Below, piece after piece: positions 42,317 to 54,239 of a stretch of 64,000 nt of DNA; within the stretch, counting starts at the first letter, position 1, and the number at the start of each line of letters is the position of its first letter. This DNA comes from Pogona vitticeps. Lineage: Eukaryota; Chordata; Lepidosauria; Squamata; Agamidae. The notes under the pieces were generated by a model, which saw only the letters and a program-made list of their open reading frames with translations, searched no databases and was not told the DNA's origin. The stretch is from contig NC_135786.1 in NCBI RefSeq assembly GCF_051106095.1, forward strand, positions 140,496,501 through 140,560,500, read 5' to 3'. The translations under genes were made by a program, and so were the position numbers.

Positions 42317-43637
42317 CTGAAACAGAAACAAAAAGTCATTAATAATAGCCGAATTGTCACAAACCTTATACAAGATCATGTAAAAACAAACACCAAGGGG
42401 CAGAGAGAGAAAATTAAAATATCCATTCAGTGGCAGTGATCAGACTTGCCCAGTTTTATTGTTTTCAAGGCACTAAAAAGGTCATGCTCTTCTCTCTCTT
42501 CCTTTCAATATTTATTGGAAACAGCTACACATATTAAAGAAAAAGGAGTTCTCTAAGATCTAGAATCTTGATAAGTGTAGTTATTTTAGGATGTGAGCAT
42601 CTTGCTTTGTAAATGTCAGGCTAGAATGAAATGTTAAGTCAACCTTTACACCTAAAATGTAAGAAACCAAAAAAAAACATACAAAAAGACAGCAAAACTA
42701 AATGCTATGTATAAACATTAGTCCAGCCTTCAATATTCATTCAGTCATATATTTGCTCTAATCATCTGCTATTCCTTTGGGCTTTTTTCCTATTTGTAAG
42801 AATAGAGCCTAATGCAACCTAAAGATATGGTTACAAAAGATAAAATTAAACATTGTAGAATACTATGCAAGTTAATCCATTTGCCCATCCTCCCTGGCAA
42901 TTAGACATTAAGCCAGTGTATATCTTCCAATGACCAATCACAAAGCAAAGCTGGAATGTAATACTGTATATGGTACGACAAACACAGGTCATTGGTTTTA
43001 AAGCCAGGGTATGCATGCTGTATAAGGGAGTCTGCCTCTCTAAGAGCTGCTGGATTCAATGAGGCTGGCTTTGTATGTCCTCCCGCTTAATGAATCTGCC
43101 TAATTGAGCTCAGATTAGGACAGAATCTCAGCCAAGAAGCAATGAAGGCCAAAAACAGGCAACCATGTATAAGAGAATTGATAGTAACTCAGTAAATGCA
43201 GAATTGCTGTTAATGTACCAGTGTTAGCTACAACTGAACAAGTTTGGAGAGGTTTAGAAATGTTACAAAAGCTTGCTAACTGTGATTTCCAGAGGTGATG
43301 GTGGAATAAGTGTACACACCACAAACAATAGAGCGTCTCTCGTATTTTCTGAAAGGTTTTGAAAAACTATTGTCAGTCCCCTGAAGACCTTCTTGTTGTT
43401 TCGTGTTCCACATAGTGCTATTTTGAAACATTGAGAAAAAGGAGCAAGTTCAGAATGGAAAATAGAATAAAGTTCAAAGCACAGAAACAAGGAGACTTGT
43501 AAAGAACTCCCCAGATTACATGTTGAGCCAGGAGCTGGGGCAGTGTTGAGTTAAACAACAGGTGTACACCAGTGAAAGGCACACAGAGAGAAACGGGCAT
43601 TGGAATGGACCTACTCCCTCCTACACATAATCTAAAT
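42317..43637. other. upstream of CMBL copy 2, no gene recognised
   Basis: The promoter or non-coding first exon of CMBL copy 2 should lie here or further right. There is no CpG-rich stretch and no exon could be placed. Confidence 0.35.
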
Positions 43638-43773
43638 GACTGGTTCCCAACCTTGGCTCCCCAGATGTTCTTGGACTAAAACTCCCAGAAGTGTTCACCA
43701 CTAGCTGTGCTGGCCAGGATTTCTGGGAGTTGTAGTCCAGGAACACCTGGAGACCCAAGGTTGGGAAGCACTG
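43638..43773. mobile_element. hAT-type MITE, 136 bp, with 8-bp duplication
   Basis: It begins gactggttcccaacc and ends ggttgggaagcactg, flanked by the perfect duplication atctaaat (43630-43637, 43774-43781). The internal inverted pieces ggactaaaactcccagaa and ttctgggagttgtagtcc are present. It has the same length as the copy at 293-428. Confidence 0.85.
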
Positions 43774-44044
43774 ATCTAAATATTTAGCATGCAGCTATAA
43801 AAGAAAATTGTTCAGAAAGTCACAGGTGAGCAAGGGATGATCATGATTATGAGCCTACCTCCCTGCCATATAACGTGCTTCACACATTGATGATATTGTG
43901 TGAGTTATTAAAACAAGGAGTACTAGTTTGGCAGAAATAATAATCGTGATAGTTGTTAATTATGAGTCATCAAGTTGATTCTGCTTATGCTGACCTTTCC
44001 CAGCATTTCACAGATGTGCAATATTCAGAAGTGGTTTCCCAATT

Positions 44045-44059
44045 CCTCCTCCTAGTATT

Positions 44060-44130
<71 letters not shown>

Positions 44131-44335
44131 TTCATTCATTCATTCATTCATTCATTCATTCATTCATTCATTCATTCTATTTGTACCCTGCCTATCTGGT
44201 CAAAATGACCACCCTAGGCAGCTTGTAGTGCCCAGGGAGCAAGCAGCTTGGCCAAATCCACACAGACTGGGTCTTCTCCCAGGGAATTAGACTCCTGAAC
44301 CCTGGCTCCACAGCCAGGTGCTCCAACCCATTGAA
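44045..44335 (-). mobile_element. tRNA-derived SINE with L2-type tail and expanded (ATTT)n(ATTC)n
   Basis: On the minus strand a tRNA-like head (ttggagcacctggctgtgga, gccagggttcaggagtct) is followed by the L2-type 3' end tgaccagataggcagggtac. The tail has grown into about 20 ATTC/ATTT units at 44058-44177. Another SINE-like fragment (atcaagttgattctgcttat) lies next to it at about 43960-44044. Confidence 0.7.
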
Positions 44336-44394
44336 AAACAACAAAGAACCATGTGACACTTCATATTGTAAATACTATCTAGTTCTATCTGGCA

Positions 44395-44555
44395 TAAGGT
44401 TTCATGGACTCCAGCCCCTTTTATTAGACTGCAGTCCATGAATGTTGATGCCAAATACAACTTGCTGCTGGGTCTTTAAGGTGCTATGAGACTTTTCCTT
44501 GTTTTGGCGCCCACAGACCAACACAGGTGCCCTTTGAAAAAGAACAGTAAGTGCC
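44395..44555 (-). mobile_element. dispersed repeat fragment
   Basis: The sequence gctgggtctttaaggtgcta and cgcccacagaccaacacagg matches a common reptilian repeat whose minus-strand consensus resembles 'ttagtctttaaggtgccaca'. The family name is uncertain. Confidence 0.4.
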
Positions 44556-45738
44556 ATGATCATGAGAATGTAGAAAAGATTGTCCAGCATGCCTGAAGAA
44601 ACAGTATGCAGATCAAGAACAGACAGCATGCACGCCAGCAGGAAGGTGAAATGAACAATCCACATGCAGATCAGAACGCTCCTGTTGCCATTATCTTGCA
44701 TAGATGCCCAGAGGGCAGGGTGTATCAAAGCAGCAGTGGTTGGAAAAGCATCACAGTTTTGAGACAAAAAGGTGGGGATCTGTTTCCAAGGCAGAGATGT
44801 ACTAATAAGTCAGCTGATGATGAAAGGATCATTAATTGTGTGGTGTGTAGAGACTCCTCGGGTTCCTCTGGACAGTTTACCTGATGACAGAAGTCCTTAC
44901 TAGAATTGCTGATCTAATCTATACTAATAACATATTGGATAAACTACACAAACTGCTGAGAGGAGTAAAGCATGGATTCGCTGTTGACAGACCTACTTGG
45001 GCATTGTTCATGATTTTTCTTACTAGTGCTACATGGTACTTATAATAGCTTTCATTGAAGCTGTGTCATACATTGTGGACAAGTGCTATGAGTATACAGT
45101 ATTTTAAGCAAGTGTATGAATTCATCTCGCAACATTTTTTTTCTGTATTACAATGCTCAGGACCGAGCATTGAGTCCAAGAGGGTTCTTACTGGTACTTA
45201 ATGGCTGAGTGATGCACCACTGCTTTCCGAGCTGATGCTTTTGTTATACAGCTTTGAATGGCTTCACTGATTCACATTCATTTTATTGTCCACTGCTATT
45301 ACAGAATCCTTTAAAAAAGGTCATCTACCTAGCCAGTTGATCATCATTGTAAATACATTGTAAATACATTTTATATTAGTTGATCTGGAGTTTAATTTGA
45401 CCTTCATCCCTACCACCCCTAATTGGTTTATGTGAATACTTTTCTTCTGTCCTCTAAAATATCTACTATTCCTTCACATTTCATGTCATCACTGGAATCA
45501 GTTGGCATGCTAACCATGCCTTGGTTTGTTTGTCTACTGCAAAAATTAAGAACAACCACTGCAAACTCGTGCTTCTGATTACATCTAAGTATAGTCCATC
45601 GGTTCTCACTGTGTATCCCAATGTTTGCTAAATTCATCTACAATCCAAAACTAAGACATGTATGATACTATATATTAGTATAACTTTTGATGATTAAAGA
45701 AGATACAAACATTTTAACTTCATAGATGTCTTTTTCAG

Positions 45739-45837
45739 GTGTATACTCACACCATTAAATTTTTGTTTAATGCTATAGCTATTGTACGCCTCACAAGTGC
45801 TGTATTCATGGCAGCAGTGAATGCTGTAAAAGAATAA
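45739..45837 (+). other. candidate terminal exon of unknown gene
   Basis: After tgtctttttcag an open frame reads VYTHTIKFLFNAIAIVRLTS and AVFMAAVNAVKE to TAA. It has a good acceptor and helical, non-repetitive sequence, but no recognisable family and no located upstream exon. It lies about 50 bp before the minisatellite. Chance is possible for 33 codons. Confidence 0.18.
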
Positions 45838-45883
45838 CTAATGTGAGTCATCATGTATATGCAGAAATACAGTATGTTGATGC

Positions 45884-46836
45884 TGGAGAAGTAATACAAA
45901 GTTAAAAACAATAGAGGTGGGGAAGTAATACAAAGTTAAAAACAATAGAAGTGGGGAAGTAATACAAAGTTAAAAACAATAGAGGTGGGGGAGTAATACA
46001 AAGTTAAAAACAATAGAGGTGGAGAAGTAATACAAAGTTAAAAACAACAGAGGTGGGGAAGTAATACAAAGTTAAAAACAATAGAGGTGGGGAAGTAATA
46101 CAAAGTTAAAAACAATAGAGGTGGAGAAGTAATACAAAGTTAAAAACAATAGAAGTGGGGAAGTAATACAAAGTTAAAAACAATAGAGGGGGGGAAGTAA
46201 TACAAAGTTAAAAACAATAGAGGTGGAGAAGTAATACAAAGTTAAAAACAATAGAGGTGGAGAAGTAATACAAAGTTAAAAACAATAGAAGTGGGGAAGT
46301 AATACAAAGTTAAAAACAATAGAGGTGGAGAAGTAATACAAAGTTAAAAACAATAGAGGGGGGGAAGTAATACAAAGTTAAAAACAATAGAGGTGGGGAA
46401 GTAATACAAAGTTAAAAACAATAGAAGTGGGGAAGTAATACAAAGTTAAAAACAATAGAGGTGGAGAAGTAATACAAAGTTAAAAACAATAGAGGTGGGG
46501 AAGTAATACAAAGTTAAAAACAATAGAGGTGGGGGAGTAATACAAAGTTAAAAACAATAGAGGTGGAGAAGTAATACAAAGTTAAAAACAATAGAGGTGG
46601 GGAAGTAATACAAAGTTAAAAACAATAGAGGTGGGGAAGTAATACAAAGTTAAAAACAACAGAGGTGGAGAAGTAATACAAAGTTAAAAACAATAGAAGT
46701 GGGGAAGTAATACAAAGTTAAAAACAATAGAGGTGGGGAAGTAATACAAAGTTAAAAACAATAGAGGTGGGGAAGTAATACAAAGTTAAAAACAATAGAA
46801 GTGGGGAAGTAATACAAAGTTAAAAACAATAGAGGT
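45884..46836 (+). repeat. minisatellite, 34-bp unit, 28 copies
   Basis: The unit is gaagtaatacaaagttaaaa acaatagaggtggg. The word gttaaaaac recurs every 34 bp from 45901 to 46819 without a single length change. Only a few positions vary (agaggt/agaagt, tgggga/tggaga, ggggga, acaata/acaaca). No reading frame or hairpin explains it. Confidence 0.97.
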
Positions 46837-48050
46837 CATAAACTTGTAAAACCAAGAAGGTTCTAGAATTAATATGCAGTGGAAGCTGTTCTTTTAGAAC
46901 AGTATAGTATTTGTAAAATTATATAGATAATGTTATTGGGATTGTGGCTTTGAATGAATGAATGACTTTATTGAATGAATTGTGGCTTTCTGAAATGGTC
47001 ATTAAAATATGTGTTAATTTACCAACAGCAGCCCAAGATATCTTGCTAGCTGAACAAATCACTAAACATCAACACCACCATGACCCCTAGTGCCAAAGCT
47101 CAAGGTACACAAGGCTGGCCAGTTATTCTGTTTCCAGAGGCAAAAACACATCCATCTTTGACTGGGCATAAAAATAAAAAACAATAAGTTAAATAACCTA
47201 CAAATTGCTCACCTCTCATGACACTCAAAATCAGCTGCTTGGGGCACAGTTTTACTCTGCATAATCACAGGCTAGTTCTTGACTTATTTTAAACAAGATA
47301 TTTGACAAAACTAGAGCACTCACTTAAGCTATAAACTTACACACAACTATTTCGAATAAGCCCCTTAAACAAAGTGATGGGATGGGCATAATTCTGAATG
47401 AAACGTATCCAAGATTGCACTGTTCATTCCAAAGCACCTATTTTTCTTTAACTTGAGACTGCTATTACTAGGGCTGGCCTTGCCAGTCAATGAAGTGTGG
47501 TGGTTTGCTGAGGTGTTAAAGGTCTGGGATGGCTGAAATCACCATTTCCTCTGTTGCTGAGGAATTGGCTGTTTCCTACATGCCTTTCCCTAATCCGTCG
47601 GGTAGTCCCAAATACAATGGAGCAATTTAATCAATGGAACATACCGTATATGTTAACTCGTCATTCAGCAGTTGATTCACTGAGTCTACTCTAGGGGGGA
47701 TTAACAGCTACATTATGGCCAGTACCAACTCCATCTTAAACTGTAACTCACTCTTATTGTCATTACACTATACCACCTTTAGTTGTACTGTACTATCTGC
47801 CACTGCCTGAATTGCTTTCTTTCATGTTGTTCCACAGTTCTATAGCGCGATGGCTTTCCTGATTCTACAAAGCATGAGTGACAAACATGACCTGCTTGTA
47901 CATACCTGGGTTTGGAAGGGACTGCGATCTGGACCGAGGAAGGACTTCTTTGGATGATGGCAGAAACTTCTGAGATGTCAGCCAATGTGAAAAGCAGCAA
48001 GAACAGCTCTGTTGCAGTGTCACTTCCCGCTTCGCTGTCTTCTCTTTCAG
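46837..48050. other. no gene recognised
   Basis: AT-rich sequence without a clear repeat or exon. A 186-aa open frame on the minus strand (47779-48339) has no family resemblance and overlaps the candidate plus-strand exon at 48051. Confidence 0.35.
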
Positions 48051-48131
48051 ATGTTCTGGGAGATACAAAGTTGTATTGAGGAAGAGGTGTCTGCTTTAAA
48101 GTTAAATGCTCGATCCAGACAGACAGGAAAG
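48051..48131 (+). other. candidate internal exon of unknown gene
   Basis: Acceptor tcttctctttcag and donor AAAG|GTGAGG enclose 81 nt with an open phase-0 frame: MFWEIQSCIEEEVSALKLNA and RSRQTGK. Splice sites are strong on both sides and the peptide is amphipathic. No partner exon was found, so it could be chance. Confidence 0.25.
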
Positions 48132-48574
48132 GTGAGGAGGCATGATTCAGCGAGGCAGGCTCCTCTTGTTCCCAATGTTTTTTTCCGGGATTTTCTTTGG
48201 AGCAGACAGGGAGAAGAATTTCCCAACAAGATGCTGACAAAGTAAACCATTTCTCCCCTTTCTCACTGTTAGCCTTCTTTTCTTTCTGTTTAAGCCAAGA
48301 TGATAACCCCATGATGACAGTGTGCCCAGCTATATGCATGGAAAAAAATCAGACCACCACATCATCTATGCCTTTTTGCTACATCAGATCCAAAAGGACA
48401 TTCTAAAATCAGCAGAAGGGTAAAGATAATATTTTCACATTTTGTGGACTTCCAGGAAGAGACATGCTATAGTTCTCTCTAGAAATCTGAAGAATCTGGA
48501 ATTGTGATAGGAGCTGATGTTAAGGTTGGAAAATTTATTAAAGTTCAGTAAAAGCGACATTTAAGATCAGGAAA

Positions 48575-48830
48575 AGAGAAACTAAGAGAAACCAAACCTG
48601 AAAGGAGATTTCAACTAAAATTTTAGGAAGAACTTCCTAACAGTGAGAGCCATTTCACAATGGAAATGACTGCCTCAGAGAGTGGTGATCTTGAAGCAGA
48701 AATTGGATGGCTACCCGTCAGAAATGCTTTAAAGTGTGGTTTTCCTGCATTGGCAGAAAGCATTGTATGTCTTTCACTACAATGTTTGAATATCAGCCAA
48801 GAGGACAATTAGACAGGCATATAGCTGACT
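48575..48830 (+). mobile_element. CR1-like LINE 3' fragment
   Basis: The text aggaagaacttcctaacagt, gactgcctcagagagtggtg and gaaattggatggctacccgt matches the end of CR1-type ORF2 in sauropsids (F-L-VRAI---W--LP--V). The reading frame is broken and the 3' tail is not clear. Confidence 0.65.
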
Positions 48831-49051
48831 ATTTGGTTCGCTTTTCATACAGTTTGGCTCACCGTCTTTTCTGGCAACCATAGGTGCTTTCAATAAGAGG
48901 GATCCATCCTGCCCCTTTTACAAAGTGTCATGCTCCTTTCTGGTAGCCACTTCTATTTTTGTCTCTCTTTTAAAATATATTTCCCTAACTGATGCCGCGC
49001 AGTTCTAATACATTGGAGGTGTATTTTAGTACAGTACCTATAAAATATATA

Positions 49052-49165
49052 TGAACTGCTGGATAGCTCAGTGGTTTAGATGTTGCAGAGGCCAGAGCCT
49101 CCTTGACAAAGGCTGGACTTGATGAGCCATAGGATCCATTCTAGCTCTACAGTTCTAAGATGATG
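49052..49165 (+). mobile_element. tRNA-derived SINE, internally deleted
   Basis: The head gctggatagctcagtggttt is followed almost directly by the tail ggctggacttgatgagccat and gctctacagttctaagatga. It is the same family as 37366-37500 but lacks the middle. Confidence 0.7.
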
Positions 49166-49597
49166 GTGATGATACCATGCTCACTATGCATGTGATTTTC
49201 AGATACCTCTTTATATATGGCTTATCACATGTTTTTTTCTTAATCTGGGATTAGTCTAATGAGAAATTGTATAGAGCAGCCTCCAACTTAGTCACTTTAT
49301 GCATTGGACAAAACATACTAAATGAATTTGCAGGGTGGACAAGGCGAGCTACAACTAAGTCTCAGTTTGGCAAGGATTAGAGTGCAGTGTTCAAATAGCA
49401 CCACAGACAACTCCATATTCTGCTTAAGACGGATGTCATAAGAAATAGAGGGCAAATGTTTCTTTGGCACTAAATGATCCAGACTGAGTTTTAAATGGAG
49501 ATGTAACTCCATTTGGGCAGTTAGATCTACAGTACCTTCATTCAAAGGAGTACCTCAATTAGAAGGGACTAACTTGCTTTAATCCCCAGTGTGGAGT

Positions 49598-49767
49598 AAT
49601 GGATAGAATGATGAACTAGGATGCTAGAAAAAAGAGTTTGAATTCCCGCTCAGCCATGGAAACTGACTGGGGCTGTGGAACTGGTAAAACCACTCCTTAA
49701 ATATCTCACTTAGGGTCATTGTAAGTCGGTTCCGACTTGCCAGCACAGAACCACAACAACACCAGCT
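49598..49767 (+). mobile_element. tRNA-derived SINE with BovB-like tail
   Basis: The head includes gagtttgaattcccgctcag (box B region). The tail is agtcggttccgacttgccag then acaacaac. An inverted relative lies at about 55075-55215. Confidence 0.6.
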
Positions 49768-49994
49768 TGCTTTACTAGTCATTGTCTGCAGTGGAGCATA
49801 AGCATGGAAGGTAATTATGCTTTCATTCAGGCTTCTAAGCTGGAATTTCCAGACTCAGAGACTGGCAATGTGACTTTCCAGAGTTTGGGAAAGTTTCTGA
49901 ACTACAACTCCCAGAATCCTTCTGCCAGCATCACTAGTGAATATACTTGTGAGGGTTGTTCTGGAAACAATGGTCCAAATAAGCAGTTTTGACA

Positions 49995-51488
49995 AATTTA
50001 TTTATTTATTTATTTCATTTATACCCCGCCTATCTAGTCAATTGTGACTACTCTAGGCGGCTTACAACACACACTATAAAAATTAAACATATAACATATC
50101 ACATATCACATAACATAATTTGCATAAATAAAAGATAAAATAATTTTTTCCCCAAAGTTGGCGAGAACAGGGTATATTACAGTAGAAAGAAAAAAGAATA
50201 ATTAGGTATTAGCTGGAAAGGGGGAAGGCCTGCCTGAACATCCATGTTTTCAGTTGTTTCTTAAAAATACCCAGCGAGGGAGCTGCGTGAATCTCAGGAG
50301 GTAAGTTGTTCCAGAGACGAGGAGCCACAGCCGAGAAGGCCCGGTTTCTTGTTTTTTCCTTCCGGGCCTCCCTCAGCGTCAGCCTCCTCAGCTTCACCTC
50401 CTGACTCGCACGGGTGACACGGGTAGAAATGGGTGGGAGTAAGCGTTCCACCAAGTATCGAGGCCCTAAACCGTTTAGGGCTTTAAACGTAAGCATCAGA
50501 ACTTTGAAGTCAACGCGGAACCGAATGGGCAGCCAATGCAGCACGGCCAGAATAGGAGAAATGTGATGGTATCTTCGTGCTCCACTTAGGAGTCTGGCTG
50601 CTGCATTCTGCACCACTTGGAGTTTCCGCATCAGCCTCAAAGGTAGCCCCATGTAGAGCGCGTTACAGTGGTCTAATCTTGAGATTACGAGCGCATCGAC
50701 CAAGGTGGTGAGCGCCCCCACATCGAGATAGGGTTGCAGCCGGGCTATCCGCCACAGATGAAAAAAGGCGGTACGGACCACCAACGCCACCTGAGTCTCC
50801 ATGGAAAGCGCCGGGTCCAGATGGATCCCCAGACTGCGAACCCCACTCTTTGTGGCAAGGGTCACCCCCCAAACGAGAGGGAGTCGCCCAAGCCGCCAAT
50901 AGTGGGGGCACCCACCCTCAAGACCTCCGTCTTGTCTGGGTTCAGCCTCAGCCCATTCTCCTGCATCCACTCCAGTACAGTCCCCAGGCAGCGCTGGAGG
51001 GACAGGACGGCATCACCTGCAGTTGGTGTAAAGGAGATGTAGAGCTGGGTGTCATCCGCATACTGATGACACGATGCCCCACATCCCCTGATGACCCCAC
51101 CCAGTGGCCTCTTGAAGATATTAAACAGCATTGGGGAGATTATCGACCCCTGTGGAACCCCACAATTGAGACTCCACGGGGCCGAGACACTCTCCCCAAG
51201 CTGTACTCTCTGGGGACGGTCCTCCAAGAAGGAACGGAGCCAGGCAAGCGCCAGGCCACCAATTCCCAGCTCGGAGAGCCTCCCCAGGAGGATACCGTGG
51301 TCAACGGTATCAAAGGCCGCCGAGATGTCGAGAAGGACTAACAGAGAAGTTTTTCCCCTGTCAGCCTCCCTCAATAGGTCATCGTACAGGGCAACCAATG
51401 CCGTCTCTGTTCCGTGGCGCGGCCTGAAGCCCGACTGAAATGGATCCAGGGCATCTGTTTCTTCCGAGAGAGCTTGAAGACAAACTCC
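49995..51488 (-). mobile_element. L2-clade LINE, 5'-truncated, minus strand
   Basis: The 3' end is at low coordinates with taaataaataaa and ttataccccgcctatctagt. ORF2 pieces read FQSGFRPRHGTETALVALYD, LLDISAAFDTVDHGILLGRL, HQYADDTQLYISFTP, then after a frameshift near 50.87 kb, LVISRLDHCNALYMGLPLRL, LHWLPIRFRVDFKVLMLTF and NRAFSAVAPRLWNNLPPEIH. The start lies inside the RT fingers region (LQALSEETDALDPFQSGF). It is the same subfamily as 32391-32790, with an HQYADD catalytic site. The endonuclease is missing. Confidence 0.9.
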
Positions 51489-52570
51489 AACCTGAGCCAG
51501 ATGGAGGATTCTGGTGTAATTAAATCCACCTACATTATGTTTCTGGGGACACCCTAGGCTTGCTTTGAGAGAAACATCCAATTCTAGTTTCGTCTTTTGA
51601 AATCTGTTGAAGATGGAGAGAGTCAGACAGAGGGGTCTCTGTTTTATAGATTGCATATATTGTGCTTGTTGCATATTGGCTAGTATCTTGTTAAACAGGT
51701 ACACACTCTTGGAGCTCCAATTGTTGAAGCTCCCTCAATGACTCTAATGGTTGACTCCAATGTCATCTGTCCAGCCCACCAGATCCTCCCTCAGAACATC
51801 TTCTCCCAAGTAAGTCTCCATGCAAAACCTGAAAAGAGAAAGATTTTGTATAATATTTTATGAGCAATTGTGGCTGGCTCTCAGTTGGGCTACAGTACAG
51901 TATGGGAAGAGGCACCAGATCTTTCCTTACCTATCAGACTTGCTGCCAAATTTATCTTTGTTGACTCTGGTACAATTGCCAAGTATAGAATCCATTTGAT
52001 TATATATCCCATATGTGCAGAGAGTCACGTATCTTCACAAGAACCAGGGTGGATGTACTATGAAACTAATGAGCTTAAGCTTCACGGTCTCTAATCCCAG
52101 AAGGGCCCCAAAAGTGACTTTAGTCCACTTTTTTAAAAAAAATTATCCACATTTTTAAAATGTGGTGATTTGTCATGGAATAACCCTATTGAAGAAGGTA
52201 ACAGTGATTACCCAGAGCTTGTTGCTGGTTGTGAAAGGGCCCCCATAATAGTTCAGACATCACAGCCCCCAAATGTAGGTTTGCCACTGCCAAGGACCAC
52301 CTGCTTTAAGGAATGTTCTGCCTAGCTGTCTTTCCCACCATTCCTTTTGTCAGTCTTGAATCAAACGGTCTCATGAATGCCGGAAAAAAAATACTACTGT
52401 ATCTCATTTTCTTAGTAAACACAGTGCCTATCTGCCTTAGATGTGTCTTACTTTAAGATAGGGCTTCATATTCCATGCTCAGGAGACAGACTACCAGCTC
52501 TTTCCAAGCCTTTGAGGGAAATAGTTATGTATTGGGATGGCTTGGTCATCAGAGAGCACTGAAGACACAT
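51489..52570. other. no gene recognised
   Basis: Unique-looking sequence with only short frames. Confidence 0.35.
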
Positions 52571-52573
52571 AAG

Positions 52574-52655
52574 TTTATTTATTTTTATTTATTTATTATT
52601 TGATTTATACCCCGCCCATCTGGTCTTCCGACCACTCTACATTAGGGATAGCTCA
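52574..52655 (-). mobile_element. L2-type 3' tail fragment
   Basis: The text tttgatttataccccgccca followed by tctggtcttccgaccactct is the inverted 3' end of an L2-type element. It faces another L2 fragment at 52700. Confidence 0.6.
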
Positions 52656-52699
52656 TAACAGTGCATTACTGCTTGGAAAATCCATTCACACTCCACTCA

Positions 52700-53056
52700 C
52701 AATGACTATGAAGGACACAGCCAAGCTCAAAGGAAAGAGGAGCCTAATGCCAAGGGAGGCCCGGAAGGAACAGACTCGAAATCAGGCCTTCTCGGCGGTG
52801 GCTCCTTGCCTCTGAAATAACCTTCCTCTGGCAATTCGCGCGGCCCCTACGCTGGGCACTTTTAAGACCCAACTCCTGTCAATATCTAATTCTTTTTTTT
52901 CCTTTTCTCTTTTTTCTTCTTTCCTTCATTTAATATTCATTTTATTACTGTATGTGTTTGGTTGTATGTTTTATTGTATGTACCTCTTTGGAAGCCGCCC
53001 AGAGTGGTCAACTAGACCAGATGGGCGGGATAAAAATCAAAGAAATGAATAAATAA
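52700..53056 (+). mobile_element. L2 LINE 3' fragment
   Basis: It encodes SLMPREARKEQTRNQAFSAV and APCL, followed by a stop, and further L2 ORF2 residues. It ends gccgcccagagtggtcaact and gggcgggataaaaa. Together with 52574-52655 it makes a tail-facing pair. Confidence 0.75.
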
Positions 53057-54239
53057 GAGGGAAGCCTGAGGATAGTGGTGGCAACCAAGGTCACTGTCTG
53101 CAAAGTAAAACATTTTGATGTTTTGAAAGCCCTGTGAACGCTACACTATGCCTTCTGAAAACACACATATAGGAGCACACTGTAAAAATGGCAAATATAT
53201 GGTCCAAAGGCCTTCAGACTGAATAAAGCAGTAGATATTAATTTGATGGGCATCAGTTTTCTCAATTTATACTGGTATATATGCTAAGAACTCATGATTA
53301 TTATTATCTGACTACGCAGAATTGACCAAGACTCCTTGACTCAGTCTAATATTACTTTAGACAATTAAATGATTAAAAACAATAACAGGTTCAAAGCATA
53401 TACAACATTTCACAAGTCCAGGCAAGTAGTTGTGCTGATGCAGAGATGAAAAAAATAATTAGGGATGCCACAGAATTGCATAGTTATGATTTTTTTTTAA
53501 AGTGGCCATTAAGGAGGGTGTGTAACTTTTGAAATTTGTGACAAGATTTACTTCACATTAAAGGAACGTGAAATGTATTTCATCTATTTTTTCTTTAGCA
53601 TAAACCAATTAACTTTATGATAAGGGCAAATTTATACTTTACATGCGGAGATATGTAACATCAGTCTGATACCTCTCTTGAAAATGAAAATGGACAGATG
53701 GCTGGAACTGGAGAGGCCACCACCTACTCTTTTGTCTTTCCATATTGTCCCAGCAATGGTTTCTACAGTCCACCCACAAGGGTGCAAATGGAGCTAACCC
53801 TGCACTTAAATCTGGAGTTTTGTAAAACCATGCTTGCAGACTGCAGTTCGCAGAATCCCCCAGCCAGCTGGTTGTGAGGATTTCTTGAGCCACAGTCCAA
53901 ACAGTAACTTTTCCAAGTTCTGCTTCAATCTCAACTGAGTGAGAGTGAAGGCAACTTTGAGTCTATTTGTATGTGTGTGTTCTGTGCTGTGAAGTCAGAA
54001 CCAACTTACACCCCAACCCTGATAACGGCTTTCAAGGGTGACCCAGGGTCACCTAGAATTTCTTCGCCATAAAACCTTTCCTTTGGCTTCTCAATGTATT
54101 ACAATTTTGAAACAAACACTTCAACTCACACCATGGCTGCCTCTCCCTGGTACTCACCAATAGCGACAGACTGTTGCAAGTAATGCTATTGATAGAACTC
54201 AAAAGGCATGTGGCAACATTGCACCTGTCAGTCTGGGAT
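53057..54239. other. no gene recognised
   Basis: The stretch contains possible SINE and MITE relics (gactgcagttcgcagaatcc near 53840; gtgaagtcagaaccaactta near 53990) but no gene. Confidence 0.35.

Noticed and set aside
44402-44767. 121-aa minus-strand frame with hydrophobic stretches resembling membrane segments
   Set aside because: Its C-terminal third is translated from a dispersed repeat (44395-44555), and no homologous family or splice signal was seen.
45884-46836. CRISPR-like repeat array
   Set aside because: Units are contiguous without spacers, and the DNA is vertebrate. It is a minisatellite.
47779-48339. 186-aa open frame on the minus strand
   Set aside because: No recognisable domain, no splice or promoter support, and a composition without clear protein character. 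It overlaps a better-supported small plus-strand exon candidate.
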